From Halomonas chromatireducens (GTDB lineage Bacteria; Pseudomonadota; Gammaproteobacteria; Pseudomonadales; Halomonadaceae), in assembly GCF_001545155.1 (NCBI RefSeq), contig NZ_CP014226.1, positions 1,228,208 through 1,233,388 of the forward strand: a stretch of 5,181 bases of DNA, written 5' to 3'. The translations under genes and the position numbers were made by a program. A model generated the notes under the pieces. The model worked only from the letters and a program-made list of their open reading frames with translations, did not search any database and was not told the origin of the DNA. Shown one piece after another: positions 1 to 5,132 of this stretch. Within the stretch, counting starts at the first letter, position 1. The number at the start of each line of letters is the position of its first letter.

Positions 1-1
1 C

Positions 2-109
2 GTCGTCGAAGGTGACCCGGGAGATGCCTTCGGTGTAGGCCTTCTCGAACTGCAACGGCACCCCGTAGGCGATGGAGGCGAGGATGGTCAGCTTGTGGGC
101 TGCGTCGAT
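2..109 (-). CDS. hom: Homoserine dehydrogenase, internal fragment (partial at both ends)
   Basis: Read on the minus strand, this gives 36 uninterrupted residues beginning IDAAHKLTILASIAYG and continuing PLQFEKAYTEGISRVT. This is the signature catalytic stretch of homoserine dehydrogenase, the NAD(P)-dependent enzyme that reduces aspartate semialdehyde to homoserine on the threonine/methionine pathway. The Asp of IDAAHKL and the Lys four residues later correspond to the catalytic Asp/Lys pair known from the yeast enzyme (family knowledge). The frame runs off the left edge. On its upstream side, family homology stops at about base 107-109. The expected preceding residues (an Asp/Pro-containing stretch ending in Glu-Gly before Ile-Asp) are absent, and the DNA there reads instead as the end of hisD on the other strand. 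It is therefore an isolated piece fused to an unrelated gene, most likely by a chimeric join. Identification is confident from motif memory; no search was run. Confidence 0.85.
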   Translation of the reverse strand, partial: MDAAHKLTILASIAYGVPLQFEKAYTEGISRVTFDD

Positions 110-173
110 TCTTGCCCGGGGCGAGTCGTTGACCGCCCATGCGCGTTCAGCCGAGTATCGGATCCAGAAGTAG
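108..173 (+). CDS. hisD: Histidinol dehydrogenase, C-terminal 21 codons (5' end missing)
   Basis: The plus frame starting at 108 reads ILARGES, then LTAHARSAEYR, and ends with TAG at 171-173. The pattern 'small-Leu-Ala-x-x-Glu-x-Leu-x-Ala-His-Ala-x-Ser-x-x-x-Arg' just before the stop is the characteristic C-terminus of HisD, which oxidises histidinol to histidine in two NAD-dependent steps. The His of LTAH lies in the conserved tail that contributes to the metal/substrate site in the family. The frame does not continue to the left: a stop lies at 66-68, and the preceding DNA is homoserine dehydrogenase on the opposite strand. Only the end of the gene is therefore here. A strong terminator follows within 30 bases, so hisD would be the last gene of its transcript, with no hisC directly behind it. 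The short length limits certainty. Confidence 0.7.
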   Translation: MLARGESLTAHARSAEYRIQK

Positions 174-198
174 CGCTGTCGGCCGCTGCCGGGGCGAT

Positions 199-248
199 AA
201 CACGAAAGACCCTGTCCATCGAAAGTGGGCAGGGTCTTTTTTCGTGTT
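199..248 (+). terminator. Rho-independent terminator after hisD, shared by convergent degS
   Basis: The arms AAAGACCCTG (205-214) and CAGGGTCTTT (230-239) are exact reverse complements. The stem is extended inward by a T-G wobble and two C-G pairs (215-217 with 227-229) to about 13 pairs around a 9-base loop, and a run of six T lies at 237-242. Outside this, AACACG (199-204) can also pair with CGTGTT (243-248), leaving three T unpaired. The T-run favours termination of plus-strand transcription from hisD. The minus-strand reading has only a short T stretch, so it may work less well for degS, whose stop codon lies about 30 bases away. Confidence 0.9.
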
Positions 249-275
249 GGCAGGTGGCGTGCGGGTGTCTGCGCC

Positions 276-1493
276 TCAGCGTTCCGGCTGTCTCAACTGA
301 GGGGGAGGGCGTTCACCGACTTCCAGTTCGATGCTGAGTTTGTCGCCGCTGCGCACGACGGTCAGCGGTAGGGTGGCGCCGGGCTGGATGGCGGCGATGT
401 CGCTCATGGCTACCCGTGCATCGAGAATCGGGCGACCATCGACTTCCAGCAGGACGTCTCCTGGACGCAGACCTGCCCGGGCGGCGGGTCCGTCCCTTAC
501 CACTCCGGAAATGACGACGCCGCGAGGGGCTTGCAGGCCGAAGGAGGCGGCCAGCTCCGGGGTGATTTCCTGGGCCTCTATGCCCAGCCAGCCTCGAATC
601 ACGCGCCCCTGGGTCACCAGGTCATCGAGAATGCTATGGGCCAGACGGGTGGGAATGGCGAAACCCACTCCCTGAGAGCCGCCGGAGCGTGAAAAAATGG
701 CCGTATTGATACCCACCAGGGCGCCTTCGGCATTGATCAGTGCCCCCCCGGAGTTGCCGGGATTGATGGCGGCATCGGTCTGAATGAAATCTTCGTAGGC
801 ACTCAGGCCCAGGTGGGTGCGCCCCGTGGCGCTGATGATGCCCATGGTGACGGTCTGGCCGACGCCGAAGGGGTTACCGATGGCCATGGCAATGTCGCCC
901 ACCGCCACGTCCTCGGTGTCGTACAGGGTGATGACGGGGAGGTCTTCAAGGTCGATGCGCAGCACGGCCAGGTCGCTTTCCGGATCGGTGCCGATGACCT
1001 GGGCCAGGGTTTCACGACCGTCCCGCAGGGCCACCTGGATCTCGTCGGCGCCATCGATCACGTGATGGTTGGTCAGTACATAGCCGTCTTCGCTGACGAT
1101 GACACCGGAGCCCAGGCTGGAGAGAAAGCGTTGCTGACTGGGTACGTCGTCGCCGAAGAACTGGCGGAAGAAGGGGTCGGACATCATCGGGTGCTCTTCG
1201 AGAGCGACGACTCGTGACGAGTAGATATTGACCACCGCCGGGGCGGCCTTCTCCACCGCCTCCGAATAGCTGACCGGCCCCTGCATACGGCTCAGGGGTT
1301 CGGCTTGCCGCACCTCGGGCGTGGCGCGGGATGCCGGCTGATTCAGCTCGCTGGGCGCTTCAACAGCAGGGGGGGGCTCGGGTGGAGAGGACTGAGGTGG
1401 CCCCAGGAGCTGCGGAAAGGTGTTAAGCAGTACGATAGCCAGCAGCACGCCGATGAGGACGGGAAGGGCATAGGCTAAGAGCGGACGACGCAT
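276..1493 (-). CDS. degS: DegS/AlgW-type periplasmic serine endoprotease, membrane-anchored
   Basis: The 405-residue protein has one N-terminal hydrophobic segment (about residues 5-25), which anchors it in the inner membrane. A Pro/Glu-rich linker follows (about 32-70), then a trypsin-like HtrA domain (about 75-295) and one C-terminal PDZ domain (about 300-392). The catalytic triad is visible: His144 in TNHHVI, Asp174 in ESDLAVLRI and Ser248 in NPGNSGGAL. WLGI at 302-305 fits the PDZ peptide-binding loop. A single PDZ plus an uncleaved anchor separates DegS/AlgW from DegP/DegQ, which are secreted and have two PDZs. In the family this enzyme senses misfolded outer-membrane proteins and makes the first cut in the anti-sigma factor RseA/MucA, releasing sigma-E/AlgU. 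It is slightly longer than E. coli DegS (about 355) and close to AlgW (about 389), mostly through the linker and a Pro/Gln/Arg-rich tail. The ATG at 1491-1493 has an AGGAAA ribosome site (1501-1506) 7 bases upstream. It is convergent with hisD and divergent from the Nif3-like gene. Confidence 0.95.
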   Translation of the reverse strand: MRRPLLAYALPVLIGVLLAIVLLNTFPQLLGPPQSSPPEPPPAVEAPSELNQPASRATPEVRQAEPLSRMQGPVSYSEAVEKAAPAVVNIYSSRVVALEEHPMMSDPFFRQFFGDDVPSQQRFLSSLGSGVIVSEDGYVLTNHHVIDGADEIQVALRDGRETLAQVIGTDPESDLAVLRIDLEDLPVITLYDTEDVAVGDIAMAIGNPFGVGQTVTMGIISATGRTHLGLSAYEDFIQTDAAINPGNSGGALINAEGALVGINTAIFSRSGGSQGVGFAIPTRLAHSILDDLVTQGRVIRGWLGIEAQEITPELAASFGLQAPRGVVISGVVRDGPAARAGLRPGDVLLEVDGRPILDARVAMSDIAAIQPGATLPLTVVRSGDKLSIELEVGERPPPQLRQPER

Positions 1494-1522
1494 GCAGTAC
1501 TTTCCTGATTGGCGGGGAGCAG

Positions 1523-1551
1523 TCGATGCCGCCCCGCGCAGTCGTTACAAT
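1523..1551 (+). promoter_or_regulatory. Candidate promoter for the Nif3-like gene
   Basis: TACAAT (1546-1551) matches the -10 consensus at five of six positions. TCGATG (1523-1528), 17 bases upstream, is a poor -35 (three of six). It lies in the roughly 100-base divergent spacer between degS and the Nif3-like gene, 44 bases before the chosen start codon. The spacer must also hold the degS promoter, for which I see no convincing pair of boxes. Confidence 0.35.
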
Positions 1552-1585
1552 GGCACTATCCTAACATTCAAGTGAACTGCTGTCC

Positions 1586-1590
1586 GGAGG
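1586..1590 (+). promoter_or_regulatory. Ribosome binding site fixing the Nif3-like start
   Basis: GGAGG ends 5 bases before the ATG at 1596-1598. This decides in favour of that codon over the TTG at 1509, which would add 29 residues unlike the family and would overlap the candidate promoter. Confidence 0.85.
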
Positions 1591-1595
1591 GCCTA

Positions 1596-2357
1596 ATGAT
1601 TTCCCGCGACGACCTGGTAAGGAGCTGTGATGCACTGCTCGATGTGCAGCGGTTCCAGGATTACACGGTCAATGGGCTGCAGGTGGCCGGACGTGTACCC
1701 ATCGCCCGCGTCATGACCGGTGTGACCGCCTGCCAGGCCCTGCTCGATGAAGCGGTGACCTGGGGGGCCGACCTGGTGCTGGTCCATCACGGCTATTTCT
1801 GGAAGAACGAGCCGGTTCCCATCACCGGCATGAAGCAGCGTCGCCTGCGCACGCTGTTGCTCAATGATATCAATTTGCTTGCCTACCATCTGCCCCTGGA
1901 TGCGCATGCCGAGCTGGGAAACAATGCTGAGCTGGCTCGCCGGCTGGGCTTCCAGGTGGAGGGTTTTGCCGACGGCGACATCGGTGAAGGGCTTATCTGG
2001 CTAGGTCGTCTTCCGGAAGCGCGTGGGGCTGCCGAGTTGGCGAGCCATGTGGCCGCTTGCCTGGGGCGTGCGCCGCTGCTGGTCGAGGCGCCTGACGTGG
2101 GAGCGGTGAAGCGTGTGGCCTGGTGTACGGGGGGGGCGCAGGACATGATTACCCGGGCCTGGGAGGCCGGCGCCGACGCCTTCATCTCGGGTGAGATCTC
2201 CGAGCGTACCACTCACCTGGCCCGCGAGCTCGGTATTCACTATCTAGCCGCCGGGCATCACGCCACCGAGCGCTATGGCGTTCAGGCGCTGGGCGAGTGG
2301 CTGGTCCGGGAGTTCGGCATCGAGCACCGCTTCGTCGATATCGACAACCCGGCGTGA
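1596..2357 (+). CDS. Nif3-like dinuclear metal centre protein (YbgI/NIF3 family)
   Basis: From the ATG at 1596 the protein is 253 residues, the usual length of short bacterial Nif3 proteins (E. coli YbgI is about 247). Family metal ligands are present in order: His64-His65 in LVHHGYFW, Asp102 in YHLPLDAH (preceded by His98), and His221-His222 plus Glu225 in AAGHHATE. In characterised relatives these bind two metal ions inside a toroidal hexamer. The biochemical role is not settled; a GTP cyclohydrolase I type 2 name is often attached but is weakly founded. It begins MISRDDLV, like its relatives. It is transcribed divergently from degS and convergently with zapG. The stop codon lies in the loop of a perfect hairpin. 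No frameshift or missing ligand is seen. Confidence 0.93.
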   Translation: MISRDDLVRSCDALLDVQRFQDYTVNGLQVAGRVPIARVMTGVTACQALLDEAVTWGADLVLVHHGYFWKNEPVPITGMKQRRLRTLLLNDINLLAYHLPLDAHAELGNNAELARRLGFQVEGFADGDIGEGLIWLGRLPEARGAAELASHVAACLGRAPLLVEAPDVGAVKRVAWCTGGAQDMITRAWEAGADAFISGEISERTTHLARELGIHYLAAGHHATERYGVQALGEWLVREFGIEHRFVDIDNPA

Positions 2358-2364
2358 CGCCGGG
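2348..2364. repeat. Perfect 7-bp hairpin with the Nif3-like stop codon as its loop
   Basis: CCCGGCG (2348-2354) and CGCCGGG (2358-2364) are exact reverse complements separated only by TGA, the stop codon of the Nif3-like gene. There is no T-run on either side, so it is not a standard intrinsic terminator. It sits in the 32-base gap between convergent genes and might protect the 3' end or slow polymerase. Confidence 0.6.
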
Positions 2365-2389
2365 CTGGCGGCATCCTTACGTCCCCTGG

Positions 2390-2839
2390 TCAGTAGCGTG
2401 GCGGCTGCGGGGCGTCTCTGGTCTCGGTGTCGGACTTGAGTCCGAAGTCTTCCGATAGGGTGCCGCCGGTACCGTCGGCATAGTCGCGGGGTGTGGGAAT
2501 TTCGTCGGCCTGCGGGGCGAGCGTCTTTTGCGTCGCCACATCGAGACGGCGGGTGGCAGGCGTCTCACAGTTGAGTGTGCTGGCGTCTTCGGTCACCCGG
2601 TGTTCGAGAGTGCGGATCTCGCGCTGTATATTGGCGACCATCATGCCGACCTGGGTAAAGTGCTCTCCCAGACCCTCCTTGAGTTCGCTCAGCTCCCTCT
2701 CGCGCTCCGCCAGCTGCTGTCGCTGATGCTGCAGGCGACTCGCAGAGGCGCCGAATAGATGGTAGCCCAGGCCGCCGAGGCCCAGACCGGCCAGCAGGCC
2801 GACGATGGCGACCAGCCAGTTGATGTTGCCATAATCCAC
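2390..2839 (-). CDS. zapG: ZapG/YhcB, DUF1043 inner-membrane division-linked protein
   Basis: This is a 149-residue protein when started at the GTG at 2837-2839. It has an N-terminal hydrophobic, Gly-rich segment (about residues 8-29) serving as a single membrane anchor. A Gln/Glu/Arg-rich helical stretch likely to form a coiled coil (about 33-85) follows, containing the family-like pattern LGEHFTQVGMMVANIQREIRTLEH, best judged from its first half. The C-terminal tail is polar and Pro-rich, of low complexity and probably disordered. E. coli YhcB (about 132 residues) has the same plan and is linked to cell division, elongation and envelope integrity. Its position divergent from zapE and near degS matches the E. 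coli neighbourhood, which strengthens the call. An upstream GTG (2864-2866) would add nine residues but lacks the strong ribosome site that precedes 2839. Confidence 0.88.
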   Translation of the reverse strand: MDYGNINWLVAIVGLLAGLGLGGLGYHLFGASASRLQHQRQQLAERERELSELKEGLGEHFTQVGMMVANIQREIRTLEHRVTEDASTLNCETPATRRLDVATQKTLAPQADEIPTPRDYADGTGGTLSEDFGLKSDTETRDAPQPPRY

Positions 2840-2845
2840 GTGGTT

Positions 2846-2852
2846 CTCCCCC
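2846..2852 (-). promoter_or_regulatory. Ribosome binding site fixing the zapG GTG start
   Basis: On the minus strand GGGGGAG ends 6 bases before the GTG at 2837-2839. It would lie inside the coding region if the upstream GTG were used, so it supports the shorter protein, whose membrane segment then begins within ten residues of the start as in relatives. Confidence 0.75.
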
Positions 2853-2916
2853 TGATGCTGATGCACGCTGAGCGCGTGGTCTTGCCATGGCGCCGCACTC
2901 GGTCGTCTGGCGCCCC

Positions 2917-2947
2917 ATTATAGGGGTGTGGGCGGTCGGCCGGTCAA
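2917..2947 (-). promoter_or_regulatory. Candidate promoter for zapG
   Basis: On the minus strand there is a perfect TATAAT (2917-2922) and a TTGACC -35 (2942-2947, five of six) separated by 19 bases, slightly longer than ideal. The -10 lies about 77 bases before the chosen GTG start. The -35 overlaps the left arm of the dyad at 2945-2968. Confidence 0.6.
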
Positions 2948-2968
2948 CGCCGCGTCAGCACGGCGTTG
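2945..2968. repeat. 8-bp perfect dyad in the zapG/zapE divergent promoter region
   Basis: CAACGCCG (2945-2952) and CGGCGTTG (2961-2968) are exact reverse complements around an 8-base spacer. The outer ends form the TTG of the zapG -35 on one strand and a TTG of a possible zapE -35 on the other. Centre-to-centre arm spacing is 16 bases, somewhat longer than one helical turn. It could be an operator for a dimeric regulator, or chance in GC-rich DNA. Confidence 0.45.
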
Positions 2969-2999
2969 TTCTGCGCAAAGGTTGCTAGGAGCGTATAAT
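2966..2999 (+). promoter_or_regulatory. Candidate promoter for zapE
   Basis: A perfect TATAAT lies at 2994-2999, 43 bases before the zapE ATG. The only -35-like element, TTGTTC (2966-2971), is 22 bases away, too far for good sigma-70 spacing. At 17 bases there is only CTGCGC. Either the promoter depends on an activator or the -35 is weak. The ATG at 2998 overlaps this -10 box and so would not be on the transcript. Confidence 0.5.
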
Positions 3000-3042
3000 G
3001 CACAGCTTGCCAATTTATGAGCCAAGTCAGCAAGGAATAGCC

Positions 3043-4227
3043 ATGTGTGCGACTGCGACCCCCGTGGACTCTCGTTCGACTCCCGGTATTACGCCACTGG
3101 CGCGATATCGTGCCGACATCGAGCGTAAGGGATTTCAGTACGATCCGGCCCAGGAGCAGGCTGTCATGCACCTGCAGCGTCTTTTCGATGAGCTGGTGGC
3201 GATGCCGCGGGCCCAGCCGAGGGCGGTTACTACGAGCCGTGGCCTGAAGTCGCGGGTGGCAGGCCTGTTCGGCAAGCGCGACAAGTCTGATCAGGGACCG
3301 ACATTGCCGTCGGTTCAGGGACTCTATCTCTGGGGTGGGGTGGGGCGCGGCAAGACCTATCTGGTCGACACCTTCCACGAGTCGCTGCCGTTTCCCGACA
3401 AGATGCGTACCCATTTCCACCGCTTCATGCAGCGTGTGCATAACGAACTCGAGCACTACAAGGGCGAGAAGAATCCCTTGAGCCTGATCGCCGGCAAGTT
3501 TGCCGCCGAGGCCCGTGTCATCTGTTTTGATGAATTCTTCGTCAAGGACATCACCGATGCGATGATCCTGGCCAACCTTCTGGAATCGCTGTTCGAGCGT
3601 GGCGTCGTACTCGTCGCGACGTCGAATATCGTTCCCGACGAGCTATACAAGGACGGGCTACAGCGAACCCGATTCCTGCCCGCCATCGACCTGATCAAGC
3701 GACACTGCCAGGTGGTCAATGTTGATTCCGGCATCGACTATCGACTGCGTGCGCTGGAACGTGCCGAGATCTTCCATGCGCCACTCGACGACGCGGCCGA
3801 CGCCGAGCTAGCTCGCAGCTTCCGTGAGATAGCCGGGCACGACGGCGAGACCGATGTGTCCATAGAGGTCAATCATCGCGTGCTTCATGCGCGCCGGCTG
3901 CATGATGATGTCGTGTGGTTCGAGTTTCGCGAACTGTGCGACGGGCCGCGCAGCCAGAACGACTATATTGAGCTGGCGCGGGAGTACCATACCGTGCTGG
4001 TTTCCAACGTGACCCGTATGGGTGCGGCAACCGACGACCAGGCGCGGCGCTTTATCAACATGGTTGACGAGTTCTACGACCGCGGTGTCAAGCTGCTGCT
4101 CTCCGCCGAGACGTCTGCCGAGGCGCTTTACGCCGATGGCCGGCTCGAATTCGAGTTTCAGCGAACCTTGTCACGACTTCAGGAGATGCAGTCACACGAG
4201 TACCTGGCGCTGCCGCATAAGCCGTGA
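3043..4227 (+). CDS. zapE: Cell division protein ZapE (AFG1-like ATPase)
   Basis: The 394-residue P-loop ATPase lines up along its whole length with remembered E. coli ZapE (375). Walker A is GGVGRGKT at 98-105, with the preceding LYLW typical of the family. Walker B is VICFDEF at 159-165 (Asp163, Glu164), the sensor-like VATSN is at 191-195, followed by DELYKDGLQRTRFLPAI. Near the C-terminus are VDEFYDRGVKLL and LSRLQEMQS. ZapE associates with the Z-ring during constriction and under stress; mitochondrial AFG1/LACE1 is the eukaryotic relative. The basic linker at about 62-88 also exists in E. coli and is not an insertion. The ATG at 3043 is chosen because AAGGAA (3032-3037) lies 5 bases upstream. 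The in-frame ATG at 2998 overlaps the -10 box. It is divergent from zapG and followed by rplM, as in E. coli. Confidence 0.96.
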   Translation: MCATATPVDSRSTPGITPLARYRADIERKGFQYDPAQEQAVMHLQRLFDELVAMPRAQPRAVTTSRGLKSRVAGLFGKRDKSDQGPTLPSVQGLYLWGGVGRGKTYLVDTFHESLPFPDKMRTHFHRFMQRVHNELEHYKGEKNPLSLIAGKFAAEARVICFDEFFVKDITDAMILANLLESLFERGVVLVATSNIVPDELYKDGLQRTRFLPAIDLIKRHCQVVNVDSGIDYRLRALERAEIFHAPLDDAADAELARSFREIAGHDGETDVSIEVNHRVLHARRLHDDVVWFEFRELCDGPRSQNDYIELAREYHTVLVSNVTRMGAATDDQARRFINMVDEFYDRGVKLLLSAETSAEALYADGRLEFEFQRTLSRLQEMQSHEYLALPHKP

Positions 4228-4235
4228 TATGCCTC

Positions 4236-4264
4236 TTATCATATGCCATGGAGTCGTGTAGAAT
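4236..4264 (+). promoter_or_regulatory. Candidate promoter for rplM-rpsI
   Basis: TTATCA (4236-4241, four of six) and TAGAAT (4259-4264, five of six) are separated by exactly 17 bases, starting 8 bases after the zapE stop. Transcription would begin near 4271, giving an untranslated leader of roughly 115 bases before rplM. Confidence 0.55.
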
Positions 4265-4280
4265 GCCGCCTCGCTTGATC

Positions 4281-4307
4281 GTTGTCGTCGCTGCTGGTGG
4301 CGACAAC
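4281..4307 (+). promoter_or_regulatory. Stem-loop in the rplM leader
   Basis: GTTGTCG (4281-4287) pairs with CGACAAC (4301-4307). Four more pairs (two of them G-T) extend the stem to 11 around a TGCTG loop at 4292-4296. No T-run follows, so it does not look like a terminator. In E. coli L13 is reported to regulate its own operon through the leader; whether this stem takes part in such control here is inference. Confidence 0.45.
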
Positions 4308-4329
4308 CAAGAAGAATAGGGAAGATCCC

Positions 4330-4407
4330 ATGTCGGCAGCCCCGGCGGCAGGATCCAATACATCAATATATTGTGGTGATTTCATCCATGAAGACGTTCA
4401 CTGCTAA
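4330..4407 (+). CDS. Possible 25-codon upstream ORF overlapping the rplM start
   Basis: The ATG at 4330 is preceded by AGGGA (4318-4322) with a 7-base gap. The frame reads MSAAPAAGS, then an AT-rich stretch with codons uncommon in the neighbours (ACA, TCA, ATA, TGT), and stops at TAA 4405-4407. It overlaps the first 20 bases of rplM in a different frame. No family is recognised. It could be a leader peptide coupling translation to rplM, or a chance frame; the ribosome site is the only positive evidence. Confidence 0.25.
   Translation: MSAAPAAGSNTSIYCGDFIHEDVHC
4375..4380 (+). promoter_or_regulatory. Ribosome binding site for rplM
   Basis: GGTGAT is an exact match to the 5' part of the anti-Shine-Dalgarno (complement ATCACC) and ends 7 bases before the ATG at 4388. 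It fixes the start there and not at the GTG at 4373. Just upstream is the AT-rich palindrome CAATATATTG (4364-4373), a likely unstructured entry region. Confidence 0.65.
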
Positions 4408-4816
4408 GCCGCAGTCCGTCCAGCGCGACTGGTATGTCGTCGATGCTGCGGACAAGACGCTCGGTCGTCTGGCCACCGAAATTGCTCGTCGCCTGCGCGG
4501 CAAGCACAAGCCGGAATTCACTCCTCACGTCGATACCGGCGACTACATCGTCGTGATCAACGCCGAGAAGGTGCATGTCACCGGCAACAAGGCGAAGGCC
4601 AAGACCTACTATCGCCACACCGGCTACCCGGGTGGCCTGCGCTCCATGAGCTTCGAGAAGATGATCGCTCATGCTCCCGAGCGTGTTATCGAGTCCGCTG
4701 TCAAGGGTATGTTGCCGAAGGGCCCCCTGGGACGTGCGATGTACTCCAAGCTCAAGGTTTACGCCGGCGCCGAGCATCCGCACGCCGCCCAGCAGCCGCA
4801 AGAACTGAACATCTGA
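4388..4816 (+). CDS. rplM: 50S ribosomal protein L13 (uL13)
   Basis: Starting at the ATG at 4388, the protein has 142 residues, the same as E. coli L13. It begins [20 protein letters not shown] and keeps the hallmark stretches [69 protein letters not shown] and KLKVYAG followed by HAAQQPQ at the C-terminus. L13 binds 23S rRNA early in assembly of the large subunit. A GTG at 4373 would add five residues not found in the family. The stop at 4814-4816 is 13 bases before the rpsI ATG and overlaps its ribosome site, so the two are co-transcribed and probably translationally coupled. No anomalies are seen. Confidence 0.98.
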   Translation: MKTFTAKPQSVQRDWYVVDAADKTLGRLATEIARRLRGKHKPEFTPHVDTGDYIVVINAEKVHVTGNKAKAKTYYRHTGYPGGLRSMSFEKMIAHAPERVIESAVKGMLPKGPLGRAMYSKLKVYAGAEHPHAAQQPQELNI

Positions 4817-4829
4817 GGGGGTCATCGCC

Positions 4830-5132
4830 ATGACACAGCACTATTACGGTACCGGGCGCCGCAAGACATCCACTGCCCGTGTCTTTCTCAAGCCGGGAAC
4901 CGGCAAGATCACCGTCAACAGCCATGAGCTGGACCAGTACTTCGGCCGCGTCACCGGGCGCATGGTGGTTCGCCAGCCGCTTGAGCTGACCGACACCGTG
5001 GGTCAGTTCGACGTCTTTGTCACCGTCAAGGGTGGTGGCGGCTCCTCTCAGGCCGGCGCGAAAATGAACGAGCAAGACTACAGCGCTATCGCGACATCGT
5101 CGAAGCCTCGCTTGCCCGAGTCGAGACCCTGA
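4830..5132 (+). CDS. rpsI: 30S ribosomal protein S9 (uS9), genuine N-terminal ~77 residues joined to unrelated sequence
   Basis: The first 77 residues are clearly S9: [19 protein letters not shown], then [18 protein letters not shown], and VTVKGGGG followed by QAGA. The ribosome site GAGGGGG (4815-4821) overlaps the rplM stop. Family members continue after QAGA with IRHGITRAL and a basic C-terminus ending near residue 130 in a Lys/Arg tail that reaches the P-site tRNA. Here that part is missing. From about base 5060 the frame reads [12 protein letters not shown] and stops at 5130-5132, giving a 100-residue product unlike S9. Because the downstream DNA reads as a good protein in another frame, this is a join to foreign sequence and not a simple frameshift. 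An intact rpsI presumably exists in the organism. Confidence 0.9.
   Translation: MTQHYYGTGRRKTSTARVFLKPGTGKITVNSHELDQYFGRVTGRMVVRQPLELTDTVGQFDVFVTVKGGGGSSQAGAKMNEQDYSAIATSSKPRLPESRP

Noticed and set aside
95..337. 80-codon plus frame starting in the left join
   Set aside because: It starts inside the hom fragment, runs through the terminator and into the 3' end of degS, and matches no family. The hisD frame better explains its first part.
813..1217. Long plus-strand frame (134 codons) inside degS
   Set aside because: It is antisense to a clear HtrA-family gene with an intact catalytic triad. It has no ribosome site and a composition typical of a GC-rich shadow frame.
1509..1595. N-terminal extension of the Nif3-like protein from a TTG codon
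   Set aside because: There is no ribosome site at 1509, the residues are unlike the family, and a strong GGAGG sits before the ATG at 1596.
2998..3042. Earlier in-frame ATG for zapE
   Set aside because: It overlaps a perfect TATAAT -10 box and has no ribosome site; the ATG at 3043 has AAGGAA.
2944..3456. Minus-strand frame of 170 codons across the 5' part of zapE
   Set aside because: It is antisense to a well-conserved ATPase and covers the promoter region. It has no family features.
4382..4831. Minus-strand frame of 149 codons opposite rplM
   Set aside because: It is an exact shadow of the L13 gene, whose plus-strand product matches its family throughout.
5061..5132. Reading the rpsI end as a simple frameshift
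   Set aside because: None of the three plus frames after 5060 gives the expected IRHGITRAL continuation or the basic S9 tail, so the sequence itself is different.
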